Origin: Variovorax boronicumulans
GTDB lineage: Bacteria > Pseudomonadota > Gammaproteobacteria > Burkholderiales > Burkholderiaceae_C
Length of the DNA stretch: 64,000 nucleotides
Assembly: GCF_007677875.1 (NCBI RefSeq)
Contig: NZ_VEDO01000006.1
Location: forward strand, 1 to 64,000
Direction of reading: 5' to 3'
The notes beneath the pieces were generated by a model. It was given only the letters and a program-made list of their open reading frames with translations. It had not been told where the DNA came from and made no database searches. Position 1 is the first letter of the stretch. Each line of letters opens with the position of its first letter. Below, one piece after another: positions 17,594-26,909 of the stretch. Both the position numbers and the translations under genes were made by a program.

Positions 17594-20500
17594 TCACTCG
17601 ATCGGGTGGCGCGGTGCGGCCGGCAGCGCGTGGGCACCGGCGCCACCACCGTGGCCGGCAGGGGGCGCAGGCAGCGACGGCGCATGGATCTCGCCGTGCG
17701 AAACCAGCGGCCGGTTGCCGACCAGCTTGCGCATCAGCACGTAGAACACCGGCGTCAGGAACAGACCGAAAGCGGTCACGCCGATCATCCCGAAGAACAC
17801 GGCCACGCCCATGGCGCTGCGCATCTCGGCACCGGCGCCCGAGGCCAGCACCAGGGGCAGCACGCCCATGACGAAGGCCAGCGAGGTCATCAGGATGGGA
17901 CGCAGCCGCAGCCGGCTGGCCTCGATGGCGGCCTGCACGGGGGTGCGGCCGGCCAGCTCCAGTTCGCGGGCGAACTCCACGATCAGGATGGCGTTCTTGG
18001 CACTGAGGCCGACGAGCACCATGAGCCCGATCTGCGTGAACACGTTGTTGTCGCCGTCCGTGAGCCACACACCGGTCATCGCGGCCAGCAGGCCCATGGG
18101 CACGATCAGCACGATGGCGGCCGGCAGGGTCAGGCTTTCGTACTGCGCGGCCAGCACCAGGAACACCAGCAGGATGGCGATCGGGAAGATGAACAGCGCG
18201 GAGTTGCCGGCCAGGATCTCCTGGTAGGTCAGCTCGGTCCATTCGAAGCCCACGCCGGGCGGCAGCGTTTCCTTGGCGATGCGCTCGATCGCGTCCTGCG
18301 CCTGGCCCGAGGAATAGCCGGCCGCGGCCGCGCCGTTGATGTCGGCCGTCAGAAAGCCGTTGTAGCGCATGGCGCGTTCCGGGCCCGCGCCCTGCTGCAC
18401 CTTCATGAGCGCCGACAGCGGCACCATCTCGCCCGTGGCCGAGCGCACCTTCAAGAGGCCGATGTCCTCGGCGCGCGCCCGGTAGGCCGCGTCGGCCTGC
18501 ACGCGCACCGTGTAGGTGCGGCCGAACTTGTTGAAGTCGTTCACGTACAGCGAACCGAGGTAGACCTGCATGGTCTCGAACACGTCGGTCACGCGCACGC
18601 CCAGTTGCCTTGCCTTGGTGCGATCGATGTCGGCGTACAGCTGCGGCACGTTGACCTGCCAGCTCGTGAACATGCCTTGCAGCTCGGGCGTCTGGTAGGC
18701 CTTGGCCATGAAGGCCTTGACCGCCTTGTCCATCTCGGCATAGCCGAGCGCGCCGCGGTCCTGCAGCTGCAGCTTGAAGCCGCCCGTGGTGCCGAGGCCC
18801 GACACCGGCGGCGGCGGGAACATCACGATGAAGGCGTCCTGGATCTGCGAGAACTCCGCGTTGAGCTGCTGCGCCACGGCGCCGCCGCTCTGGTCGGGGT
18901 TCTTGCGCTGGTCGAAGGGCTTGAGCATGGCGAACGCGATGCCCGCGTTCGAGCTGTTCGTGAAGCCGTTGATCGACAGGCCCGGGAAGGCCAGCGAGCC
19001 CTCGATGTTGGGGTTCTTCTTCATGATGTCGCCCATGCGGCGGATCACGGCGTCGGTGCGGTCCAGCGTGGCGCCGTCGGGCAGCTGCGCGAAGCCGATC
19101 AGGTACTGCTTGTCCTGCATGGGCACGAAGCCCGAAGGCACGGCCTTGAACAGGCCGAAGGTCAGCCCGACCAGCACCAGGTAGACCAGCATCATGAGGC
19201 TCTTGCGCTTGAGCACGCCGCCGACACCGCCGCTGTAGGCGTCGCTGCCGCGCTGGAACACGCGGTTGAAGCCGCGGAACAGCCAGCCGAACGCCTTGTC
19301 CATGCCGCGCGTGAGCGCGTCTTTGGGCGCGTCATGGCCGCGCAGCAGCATGGCCGCCAGCGCCGGCGACAGCGTCAGCGAGTTGACGGCCGAGATCACG
19401 GTGGAGATCGCGATCGTCACGGCGAACTGCTTGTAGAACTGGCCCGTGAGCCCGCTCATGAAGGCCAGCGGCACGAACACCGCCACCAGCACCAGCGCGA
19501 TCGCGATGATGGGGCCGGACACCTCGCGCATGGCCTGGTAGGTGGCCTCGCGCGGCGACAGGCCGGCCTCGATGTTGCGTTCCACGTTCTCCACGACCAC
19601 GATGGCGTCGTCCACCACGATGCCGATGGCCAGCACCAGGCCGAACAGCGACAGCGCATTGATCGAGAAGCCCAGCAGGTGCAGCACCGCGAAGGTGCCG
19701 ACCACCGACACCGGCACGGCCAGCAGCGGAATGATGGACGCGCGCCAGGTCTGCAGGAACAGGATCACGACCAGCACCACGAGCAGCACGGCCTCCAGCA
19801 GCGTGTGCACCACCGATTCGATGGAGGCGCGCACGAACTGCGTGGGGTCGTAGGCGATGCGGTACTCCACGCCCTCGGGCATGGACTTGGCCAGCTCGTC
19901 CATGGTCTTGCGCACGGCGGCCGAGATCTGCAGCGCGTTGGAGCCCGGCGACTGGAACACGCCCGTGCCCACGGCCTGGTCGTTGTCCAGCAGCGAGCGC
20001 AGCGCGTAGTCGGCCGCACCGAGTTCGATGCGGGCGATGTCGCGCAGTCGCACGACGGCGCCGTCGCTGCCGGTCTTGACGATGATGTCGCCGAACTCCT
20101 CTTCGGTCTGCAGGCGGCCCTGGGCGTTCACCGAGAGCTGCACGTCCACGCCCGCCAGGCCCGGCGAGGCGCCCACCACGCCGGCCGCGGCCTGCACGTT
20201 CTGGCCGCGGATGGCTTCCACCACGTCGCTGGCCGACAGGCCGCGCTGGGCCACCTTCTGCGGGTCCAGCCAGACGCGCATCGCGTACTCGCCGCCGCCC
20301 CAGGTCTGCACCTGGCCCACGCCTTCGATGCGGGCGAGCCGGTCCTTGACGTTGAGCAGCACGTAGTTGCGCAGGTAGTTCGCGTCGTAGCGGCCGTTGG
20401 GCGAGACCAGGTGCACCACCATGGTCAGGTCCGGCGAGCTCTTGACCGTGGTGATGCCCTGGCGGCGCACCTCTTCGGGCAACCGCGCCTCGGCCTGGGC

Positions 20501-20839
20501 CACGCGGTTCTGCACCAGCTGCTGGGCCTTGTCGGGGTCGGTGCCCAGCCGGAAGGTGACGGTCAGCGTCATCAGGCCGTCGGTGGTGGCCTGGCTGCTC
20601 ATGTAGAGCATGCCTTCGACGCCGTTGATCTGCTCCTCGATCGGCGTGGCCACGGTCTCGGCGATCACGGTGGGGCTGGCACCCGGGTAACGCGCGTTCA
20701 CCACGATCTGCGGCGGCACGACCTCGGGGTATTCGGAGATCGGCAGAACGCGCATGGCGATGAGGCCGGACAGGAAGATCAGCACCGACAGCACGCCCGC
20801 GAAGATCGGGCGGTCGATGAAGAATTTGGACAGGTTCAT
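17594..20839 (-). CDS. RND multidrug efflux pump, HAE1 (MexB/AcrB) family
   Basis: Inner-membrane proton-driven pump of 1081 residues with twelve expected membrane helices and two large periplasmic loops. It begins MNLSKFFIDRPIFAGVLSVLIFL. The proton-relay pair of aspartates is seen in LVLAIGIVVDDAIVVVENVER (about residues 400-420), and the late helix lysine region GLSAKNAILIVEFA is present. The ATG at 20839 fits the family N-terminus; an in-frame start 21 bases upstream is less likely. The C-terminal tail (about 35 residues) is Ala/Pro/Gly/His-rich. Confidence 0.95.
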   Translation of the reverse strand: MNLSKFFIDRPIFAGVLSVLIFLSGLIAMRVLPISEYPEVVPPQIVVNARYPGASPTVIAETVATPIEEQINGVEGMLYMSSQATTDGLMTLTVTFRLGTDPDKAQQLVQNRVAQAEARLPEEVRRQGITTVKSSPDLTMVVHLVSPNGRYDANYLRNYVLLNVKDRLARIEGVGQVQTWGGGEYAMRVWLDPQKVAQRGLSASDVVEAIRGQNVQAAAGVVGASPGLAGVDVQLSVNAQGRLQTEEEFGDIIVKTGSDGAVVRLRDIARIELGAADYALRSLLDNDQAVGTGVFQSPGSNALQISAAVRKTMDELAKSMPEGVEYRIAYDPTQFVRASIESVVHTLLEAVLLVVLVVILFLQTWRASIIPLLAVPVSVVGTFAVLHLLGFSINALSLFGLVLAIGIVVDDAIVVVENVERNIEAGLSPREATYQAMREVSGPIIAIALVLVAVFVPLAFMSGLTGQFYKQFAVTIAISTVISAVNSLTLSPALAAMLLRGHDAPKDALTRGMDKAFGWLFRGFNRVFQRGSDAYSGGVGGVLKRKSLMMLVYLVLVGLTFGLFKAVPSGFVPMQDKQYLIGFAQLPDGATLDRTDAVIRRMGDIMKKNPNIEGSLAFPGLSINGFTNSSNAGIAFAMLKPFDQRKNPDQSGGAVAQQLNAEFSQIQDAFIVMFPPPPVSGLGTTGGFKLQLQDRGALGYAEMDKAVKAFMAKAYQTPELQGMFTSWQVNVPQLYADIDRTKARQLGVRVTDVFETMQVYLGSLYVNDFNKFGRTYTVRVQADAAYRARAEDIGLLKVRSATGEMVPLSALMKVQQGAGPERAMRYNGFLTADINGAAAAGYSSGQAQDAIERIAKETLPPGVGFEWTELTYQEILAGNSALFIFPIAILLVFLVLAAQYESLTLPAAIVLIVPMGLLAAMTGVWLTDGDNNVFTQIGLMVLVGLSAKNAILIVEFARELELAGRTPVQAAIEASRLRLRPILMTSLAFVMGVLPLVLASGAGAEMRSAMGVAVFFGMIGVTAFGLFLTPVFYVLMRKLVGNRPLVSHGEIHAPSLPAPPAGHGGGAGAHALPAAPRHPIE

Positions 20840-20914
20840 GGCGGAGTTCCCCCCTGCCACCGGCGCGCAGGGCGCCGGCAGGCATGGTTGTTCTGGAATG
20901 GGCTGGGTGCTAGA

Positions 20915-22150
20915 TCAGGACTTGGGGGCCGGCGCGCTGTCGGCCTTGGCCTGCTGGGTGGCGGCGTCCATCGCCACCTCCTGCGGTGCGACCAGCATGC
21001 CCGGCCGCACACGCTGCAGGCCGTTGACGACCACGCGTTCGCCCGGGTTCAGGCCCGAGGTCACGATGCGCAGGCCGCCGGTGTGGGCGCCCAGCGTGAC
21101 GGCACGCCACTGCGCCTTGTTCTCGGCGTCGACCACGATCACGAACTTCTTGTCCTGGTCGGTGCCGACCGCGCGCTCGCTGACCAGCAGCGCGGCATTG
21201 CTCTTGGGCTGGCCCAGGCGCAGGCGGGCGAACTGGCCCGGGATCAGGCTGCCGTCCTTGTTGTCGAACTGGGCCCGCACGCGCACCGTGCCGCTGCGCA
21301 CGTCGACCTGGTTGTCGATCCATTGCAGCCGGCCTTGCAGGGGGGTGTCCTCCTGCGCCGTCGTGCCCATCTGCACCGGGATGCGGTCCAGCTGGTTGCG
21401 GTTGGCGCCGGCGACGATCTGCTCGTCGGCATCGAAGCTGGCGTAGATCGGGCTGACCGAGACCAGTGTGGTCAGCACCGGCGCGCCGGGGCCGGCCGAG
21501 ACCAGGTTGCCGACCGTGACTTCCACCTTGCCGACGCGGCCGGCGACCGGCGCGCGCACCTGGGTCCACGACAGGTTCAGCTTCGCCGACTGCAGCGCGG
21601 CCTGGGCCGCGCGCAGGTTGGCCTCGGCCTCGCGCAGCGCGTTGGCGCGCTCGTCGTGCTCGCGCTGGGCGATGGCGCGTTCGTCCAGCAATCGCGTGGC
21701 GCGGTCGAGTTCGCTCTTGGTGAAGGACTGGCGCGCCTGCGCGGCGACCACCTGGGCCTCGGCGCGCTCGACCTCGGCGGCGTAGGGCGCCGGGTCGATG
21801 GTGACGAGCAGGTCGCCCTTGCCGACCAGCGCGCCCTCGCGGAAGTGCACCGACTGCACGGTGCCGGCGACGCGCGAGCGCAGGTCCACGCGGTCCACGG
21901 CCTCCAGGCGGCCGGAGAACTCGTTCCAGGTCGCCACCTCGCGCTGGGCGACGGTGGCCACCGTGACCGGTGTGGCCTGGGGCGCGGCCGGCAGCGCGTC
22001 GGCATGCACCTGGGGCGACTGCAGCATGAAACCCACGCCGGCGACGGCCATGGCCAGCACCAGTGCAGTGCCCACGGCGAGCAGGCGGTTGCGCCGCGGG
22101 CGGCGCGTGGAATACGGATCGGCGAACGGATCGTTGGTCGGATCGGACAT
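20915..22150 (-). CDS. RND efflux membrane-fusion (periplasmic adaptor) protein
   Basis: Adaptor of 411 residues linking pump and outer-membrane channel. A basic N-terminus (TRRPRRNRLL) is followed by one hydrophobic helix (about residues 22-42) with no lipobox, so it is probably anchored by that helix. Then come the lipoyl/barrel-sandwich halves (DRVDLRSRVAGTVQSVHFREGALVGKGDLLVTIDPAPYAAEVERA and RAPVAGRVGKVEVTVGNLVSAG) flanking an alpha-hairpin, and the beta-barrel. It is the first gene of the efflux operon. The ATG at 22150 was chosen over a longer frame. Confidence 0.92.
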   Translation of the reverse strand: MSDPTNDPFADPYSTRRPRRNRLLAVGTALVLAMAVAGVGFMLQSPQVHADALPAAPQATPVTVATVAQREVATWNEFSGRLEAVDRVDLRSRVAGTVQSVHFREGALVGKGDLLVTIDPAPYAAEVERAEAQVVAAQARQSFTKSELDRATRLLDERAIAQREHDERANALREAEANLRAAQAALQSAKLNLSWTQVRAPVAGRVGKVEVTVGNLVSAGPGAPVLTTLVSVSPIYASFDADEQIVAGANRNQLDRIPVQMGTTAQEDTPLQGRLQWIDNQVDVRSGTVRVRAQFDNKDGSLIPGQFARLRLGQPKSNAALLVSERAVGTDQDKKFVIVVDAENKAQWRAVTLGAHTGGLRIVTSGLNPGERVVVNGLQRVRPGMLVAPQEVAMDAATQQAKADSAPAPKS

Positions 22151-22261
22151 GGTGACTCCCTCGAACAAAAAAACGAGAAAACAAAAGCCCCCCGGCTGTT
22201 CTGGGGCAGCCGGCTCAGGCGGATCGGAAAACAAGCCCCAGCCCGCAGGCGGGGCGCAACG

Positions 22262-23134
22262 CTATTCGGCGCTCTTCTTCGCGGGCAGGTGGGCCGCGAA
22301 GAAGCTCTCCAGCCGTGGCCGCACCACGGCGGCGCACGCGCACTCCATGGGCTCGCTGGCCAGCAAGGTGTTGGGCCAACCCGTGGCCGGGGTCAGCATC
22401 TCGAAATCGACGGCCACGCCGGCGGCGCGCAGCTTGTCGGCATAGGCCCGGGCCTCGTCGCGCATCGGGTCGTCGCTGGAGGTCAGCACCAGCGTCGGCG
22501 CGATGCCGGCCAGCCGCAGGGAGCCGCCCGGCACGGCGTAGGGGTGGGTGGCGTCCTGCGGGCAGCGCAGGTAGTTGCGCCAGCCCTCGGCCCATTTGCC
22601 CTGGGTCTCGCTGCAGTTGAATTCGCGCACGGAGGCCATGCCCGTGCACGGGTCCAGCATGGGCGAGACCAGCACCTGGCCGGCCAGCGGCGGATGGGCG
22701 CGGTCGCGTGCGATCAGCGCAGTCGCCGCGGCCAGGTTGCCGCCAGCCTCCTCGCCAGCCAGAAACACCGGGGCGCCGGTCCCGGCCAGCTTGCTGCGCT
22801 GCTTGTAGGCCCACTCGAGCACGCCGTAGCCCACGTCCAGCGCCTGCGGGAACGGATGGGCCGGCGCCAGCGGGTAGGCGATGGAGACGACGATGGCACC
22901 GGCCTCGGCCAGCATGCTGGCCAGCTTGACGCCACAGTCCAGCCCGCCGGCCGTGAAGGCACCGCCGTGGTAGTGCACCACGAGCGGGGCCACCTGGCCG
23001 CGCTTCCTGTCGCCGTAGATGCGGGTCGGCACAGGCGCCAGGCCCTTGAGCTCGACCACGGTTTCACGCCAGCTCGCAAAGCCGTTGCCCTGCGGAGCAG
23101 CGGTGGTCGACAAGGTGGCGGTGGCGGCGGACAT
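22262..23134 (-). CDS. HSL-type alpha/beta hydrolase homologue lacking catalytic Ser and His
   Basis: Protein of 290 residues with the fold of the hormone-sensitive-lipase esterases. The oxyanion motif HGGAF is present (56-60). The nucleophile elbow, normally GDSAGG, reads GEEAGG (127-132), so Ser is replaced by E129. The acid motif DDPMRDE (221-227) is kept, but the usual HGF histidine motif near the end reads GWP (252-254). Hydrolysis by the normal triad is therefore unlikely. It may bind a ligand or be a pseudoenzyme. It lies between the efflux operon and a divergent LysR gene, which suggests shared control. Confidence 0.8.
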   Translation of the reverse strand: MSAATATLSTTAAPQGNGFASWRETVVELKGLAPVPTRIYGDRKRGQVAPLVVHYHGGAFTAGGLDCGVKLASMLAEAGAIVVSIAYPLAPAHPFPQALDVGYGVLEWAYKQRSKLAGTGAPVFLAGEEAGGNLAAATALIARDRAHPPLAGQVLVSPMLDPCTGMASVREFNCSETQGKWAEGWRNYLRCPQDATHPYAVPGGSLRLAGIAPTLVLTSSDDPMRDEARAYADKLRAAGVAVDFEMLTPATGWPNTLLASEPMECACAAVVRPRLESFFAAHLPAKKSAE

Positions 23135-23344
23135 GGCAGGCTCCTGGAACAGCGTGGAGAGAAAACTGACGTTGACGATGCTGGTGAATGTAGAGCCGTC
23201 GCCGTGTCGGATAAATGCGCAACACACCGCTTCACTGTTTCCGAGCCGCCAACAATGTCCCGAGAATGACAGGGGACAAGCCGGCAGAACCTTTCCGATC
23301 TACGGGTATCTACTGAACCCCAAGCAAAAGCAAGAAGGAAGCCA

Positions 23345-24259
23345 ATGGACCAGATCCAGGCGATGCGAACGTTCACGCGTGTCGTGGAAGCAGGCAGTTT
23401 CACGAAGGCGGCCGAGTCGCTGGATGTGCCCAAGGGCACGGTCACCAAGCAGATTCAGGCCTTGGAGACGCGGCTGCGTGTGCGGCTGCTGAACCGCACC
23501 ACGCGCCGCGTGACCGTCACGCCCGACGGCGCGGCCTACTACGAGCGCACGCTGCGGCTGCTCTCGGACCTGGACGACATCGAGGCCAGCATGAGCAACG
23601 CCCAGGCCCGGCCCAGCGGCCGCCTGCGCGTGGACATCGGCGCCTCGGTGGCGCGGCTGCTCGTGATCCCGGCGCTGCAGGGCTTCTTCGAGCGCTACCC
23701 CGACATCCAGCTCGACCTGGGCGTGAGCGACCGGCCGGTGGACCTCATCGCCGACAACGTGGACTGCGTGATCCGCGGCGGCGAGCTGACCGAGCAGTCG
23801 CTGGTGGCGCGGCGCATCGGCCACATCGACTTCGTGACCGTGGCCTCGCCGGCCTACCTGGCGCGCCATGGCACGCCCGCGCATCCGACCGAGCTGGAGG
23901 CCAGCCACACCATGGTCAGCTTTTTCTCCTCGCGCACAGGCCGCCAGTACAGCCACTACTTCGAGTGCCAGGGGGAAACACACGAGATCGCAGGCCGCTA
24001 CCAGCTCGCCGTCAACGAGAGCAACGCGCTGGCGGAGGCCGCGCTGGCCGGCCTGGGCATCGTGGGCCTCACGCGCTTCGACGTGAAGCCGCACATCGAG
24101 AGCGGCGCGCTGGTGCAGATCCTGCCCGAGTGGAAGCGCCGCACCCTGCCCTTCTATGTGGTCTACCCGCCCAACCGCCACCTCTCGGCCAAGGTGCGCG
24201 CCTTCGTCGACTGGGCGGCCGAACTTTTCGCCAAAAACCCTTACATGCAGGTTCGCTGA
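23345..24259 (+). CDS. LysR-type transcriptional regulator (first of a tandem pair)
   Basis: Cytoplasmic regulator of 304 residues. The helix-turn-helix covers about residues 3-60 (FTRVVEAGSFTKAAESLDVPKGTVTKQIQALE) and the effector domain about 90-295. It belongs to the CrgA/DmlR-like branch. It is divergent from the esterase-like gene and the RND operon, so it is the natural candidate to control them. It is about 90 percent identical by eye to the next gene over residues 1-158, and less so afterwards. Confidence 0.9.
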   Translation: MDQIQAMRTFTRVVEAGSFTKAAESLDVPKGTVTKQIQALETRLRVRLLNRTTRRVTVTPDGAAYYERTLRLLSDLDDIEASMSNAQARPSGRLRVDIGASVARLLVIPALQGFFERYPDIQLDLGVSDRPVDLIADNVDCVIRGGELTEQSLVARRIGHIDFVTVASPAYLARHGTPAHPTELEASHTMVSFFSSRTGRQYSHYFECQGETHEIAGRYQLAVNESNALAEAALAGLGIVGLTRFDVKPHIESGALVQILPEWKRRTLPFYVVYPPNRHLSAKVRAFVDWAAELFAKNPYMQVR

Positions 24260-24334
24260 CAGGATCGCGCGTTCCCGGCTACAGTCGCGCCCCCAACCGC
24301 ACCCGCGGGCACCCCAACAGCACAGGAAAGACGA

Positions 24335-25249
24335 ATGGACCAGATCCAGTCCATGCGCATGTTCACGCGCGTCGTCGAGGCTGGCAGCTTCACCAAGGCG
24401 GCCGAGTCGCTCGACATTCCCAAGGGCACCGTCACCAAGCAGATCCAGTACCTGGAGGCGCGGTTGCGCGTCAAGCTGCTCAACCGCACCACGCGCCGCG
24501 TGACCGTCACACCGGACGGCGCGGCCTACTACGAGCGCACCGTGCGCCTGCTGTCGGACTTCGACGACATCGAGGCCAGCATGAGCAACGCCCAATCCCG
24601 CCCGAGCGGACGGCTGCGCGTGGACGTGGGCGCCTCGGTCGCGCGGCTGCTCGTGATCCCGCAGCTGCACAGCTTCTTCGAGCGCTTTCCCGACATCCAG
24701 CTGGACCTGGGGGTCAGCGACCGGCCGGTGGACCTGATCGCCGACAACGTGGACTGCGTGATCCGCGGCGGCGAGCTCACGGAGCAGTCGCTGGTGGCGC
24801 GGCGCATCGGCGGCGTGGAACTCATCACCGTGGCAACGCCGGACTACCTGGCCCGGCACGGCACGCCGGCCCATCCGAACGAGCTGGAAAAGGGCCACCG
24901 GCTCATCAACTACTTCTCCTCGCGCACCGGGCGGCAGTTCCCGCACATCTTCCAGCAGGGCGACGAGCACCTGGAGATCCTGGGTGCCTACCAGCTCGCG
25001 GTCAACGAAAGCAATGCGCTGACCACGGCCGTGCTCGACGGGCTGGGCATCACGCAGGTGGCGCGTTTCGGCCTGCAGCACCATCTGGACAGCGGCGCGC
25101 TGGTGCGCGTGCTGCCCGACTGGGGCCACCCGCCGATCCCGCTGCACGTGGTCTACCCGCCCAACCGCCACCTCTCTGCCAAGGTGCGCGCCTTCGTGGA
25201 CTGGGCGACCGAGCTGTTCGCCAGAACGCCCTACCTGCAGGCGCGCTAG
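24335..25249 (+). CDS. LysR-type transcriptional regulator (second of a tandem pair)
   Basis: A 304-residue paralogue of the gene just upstream, same length and same start (MDQIQSMRMFTRVVEAGSF). The DNA-binding half is nearly identical (about 15 differences in 158 residues), including the recognition helix, so both may bind the same sites. The effector half differs more (for example PHIFQQGDEHLEILGAYQLAV), so they may sense different ligands. This is a recent tandem duplication in the lineage. The gap between the two genes is 75 bases. Confidence 0.9.
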   Translation: MDQIQSMRMFTRVVEAGSFTKAAESLDIPKGTVTKQIQYLEARLRVKLLNRTTRRVTVTPDGAAYYERTVRLLSDFDDIEASMSNAQSRPSGRLRVDVGASVARLLVIPQLHSFFERFPDIQLDLGVSDRPVDLIADNVDCVIRGGELTEQSLVARRIGGVELITVATPDYLARHGTPAHPNELEKGHRLINYFSSRTGRQFPHIFQQGDEHLEILGAYQLAVNESNALTTAVLDGLGITQVARFGLQHHLDSGALVRVLPDWGHPPIPLHVVYPPNRHLSAKVRAFVDWATELFARTPYLQAR

Positions 25250-25250
25250 C

Positions 25251-25294
25251 ACATCTAGACAAAACGTCTACATCTGGACAAAATATCCAGATGT
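25251..25294 (+). promoter_or_regulatory. Paired operator: direct repeat plus palindrome over a start codon
   Basis: ACATCTAGACAAAA (25251-25264) recurs as ACATCTGGACAAAA (25270-25283), 19 bases apart. The second copy is half of a perfect 9-base inverted repeat, ACATCTGGA (25270-25278) and TCCAGATGT (25286-25294), which includes the ATG of the YheO-type regulator. The first copy carries a smaller dyad, TAGAC/GTCTA (25256-25270). Autoregulation by the regulator is a likely role. No Shine-Dalgarno sequence is visible here. Confidence 0.55.
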
Positions 25295-25932
25295 CGACTG
25301 CCAAACCGTCCAGAACCGCAGCCCAGCGCGCCCTGCTGGGCCAGCTCGAACACATCGCCCAGGGCCTGGGCGAAACCTTCGCGCCGTTCTGCGAGGTCGT
25401 GGTGCACGACCTGCTGGACCCGCAGCACGCGATCGCCGCGATCCACAACAACCTGTCGGGCCGCGCCGTCGGCGACCCGGCCACCGAGCTCGGCCTGGCC
25501 CGCATCGCCGACCCGGCCTATGCGCCGGTGCTGGCCAACTACGCCAACCGCTTCGCCGATGGGCGCCAGGCCAAGAGCACATCGATCGGCATCAAGGATG
25601 CGGAAGGGCGCTACGTCGCTGCGCTGTGCCTCAACGTGGACCTCACGCTGTTCAAGAGCCTGCAGAGCGCGATGGGCCAGTTCGTGCAGGTCGACGCCCA
25701 GGCCGCGCCCCCCGAATCGCTGGACCCGGCCGGTGCCGACGCGATCCGCGCACGCATCGACCGCTACGCCGCCGCGCGCGCCAGCACGCCGCGCGCGCTC
25801 AAGGCCGACGAGCGCCGCGCGCTGCTGCAGGAGCTCAAGGCCGAGGGCCTGCTGCAACTGCGCCATGCCATGCAGACCGTGGCCGCCCACCTGGGCGTGT
25901 CGCGCGCCACGGTGTACAGCGATGCGCGCTGA
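25291..25932 (+). CDS. YheO/DauR-type transcriptional regulator (PAS_6 plus HTH)
   Basis: Regulator of 213 residues. An N-terminal YheO-like PAS domain (about residues 10-125, including FAPFCEVVVHDLLDPQHAIAAIHNNLSGR) is followed by a C-terminal helix-turn-helix (about 165-213, ending HLGVSRATVYSDAR). The known relative DauR controls D-arginine use in Pseudomonas together with an ornithine-cyclodeaminase-family enzyme. The same gene pairing is seen here, since the next gene overlaps by 11 bases. The start codon lies inside a palindrome and lacks a ribosome site, so translation may be leaderless. Confidence 0.85.
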   Translation: MSTAKPSRTAAQRALLGQLEHIAQGLGETFAPFCEVVVHDLLDPQHAIAAIHNNLSGRAVGDPATELGLARIADPAYAPVLANYANRFADGRQAKSTSIGIKDAEGRYVAALCLNVDLTLFKSLQSAMGQFVQVDAQAAPPESLDPAGADAIRARIDRYAAARASTPRALKADERRALLQELKAEGLLQLRHAMQTVAAHLGVSRATVYSDAR

Positions 25933-26878
25933 GGCCCGACTGCGCCTGCTGGACGGGCCGACCGTGGCGGCGCTGCTGGAGCCCGCCGCCGTGCGCGCGG
26001 CCGTGCAACAGGCCTTCGCGCTGCACAGCCAGGGCGCGGGCCGCAGCTTCCCCGTGGTGCGCGAGCCGCTGGACGGCGGCGTGTTCGGCATCAAGTCCGG
26101 CGCCGTGCCCGCGCAGGCGCTGCTGGGCTACAAGGCCGCCGGCTTCTGGCCGGGCAACCGCGGCCGGGGCGGTGAACCGCACCAGGCCACCATCGTGCTG
26201 CACGACCCGGCCACGGGCCGGCCGCTCGCCGTGCTGGACGGCAACGCCATCACCACGGCGCGCACGGCCGCCGCCGGCGCCATCGGCCTGCAGCGCCTGG
26301 CCCGGCCCGACAGCCGCGCACTGTGCCTGTTCGGCACCGGCGTGCAGGCAGGTGCCCATCTGGCCGAGGCGCTGCGCGTGCTGCCCGGGCTGGCGCAGGT
26401 GCGCTACTGCACCCACCGCGGCCGGCCCGACGCAGCCTTCGAGGCCATGTTCGCGGACCGCTGCGCGCTGCAGTTCGCGCCCGATGCCGACGCCGCCGTG
26501 GCCGCCAGCGACGTGGTCGTGACCGCCACGCCCGGCGCCGGCCCGCTGTTCGGCCTGGACGCCGTGCGCCCCGGCACCCACATCAACGCCGTCGGCGCCG
26601 ACACGCGCGGCAAGCGCGAGCTGCCCGAAGGCCTGCTCGCGCGCGCCCTGCTCGTGGTCGACGACCGCACGCAGGCACGGGCACTGGGCGAGGCGCAGTG
26701 GGCGCCCGACGTGCCGTGCACCGAGATCGGCGCCCTGCCCGACCAGCCGCGCGCGCCCGACGCCATCACCGTGTTCGATCTGACCGGCCTGGCGCTGCAG
26801 GACCTGGCCGTCGCGCGCCTGGTGCTGGCCCGCGCCGAAGCGCAAGGCCTGGGCCTGGACATCGCCTGGCCCTGGTGA
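25922..26878 (+). CDS. Ornithine cyclodeaminase / mu-crystallin family reductase (BhcD-like candidate)
   Basis: NAD(P)-dependent enzyme of 318 residues. Family marks are GIKSGA near residue 58, TTARTAA near 112, the dinucleotide motif LFGTGVQAGAHLAEAL near 135, and VGADTRGKRELP near 220. Members include ornithine cyclodeaminase, arginine dehydrogenase DauB, pyrroline-2-carboxylate reductase and iminosuccinate reductase BhcD. Next to two hydroxyaspartate enzymes, reduction of iminosuccinate to aspartate is the most coherent role, but this is inferred from context. Its ATG overlaps the regulator's 3' end by 11 bases. Confidence 0.8.
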   Translation: MRAEARLRLLDGPTVAALLEPAAVRAAVQQAFALHSQGAGRSFPVVREPLDGGVFGIKSGAVPAQALLGYKAAGFWPGNRGRGGEPHQATIVLHDPATGRPLAVLDGNAITTARTAAAGAIGLQRLARPDSRALCLFGTGVQAGAHLAEALRVLPGLAQVRYCTHRGRPDAAFEAMFADRCALQFAPDADAAVAASDVVVTATPGAGPLFGLDAVRPGTHINAVGADTRGKRELPEGLLARALLVVDDRTQARALGEAQWAPDVPCTEIGALPDQPRAPDAITVFDLTGLALQDLAVARLVLARAEAQGLGLDIAWPW

Positions 26879-26909
26879 CACCCGTTTTCCCACCCACCTC
26901 CGTACCGCC

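Noticed and set aside
17606-23269. Open frame of more than 1800 codons opposite the RND efflux operon
   Set aside because: Same cause: the composition is non-protein-like and the true genes lie on the minus strand.
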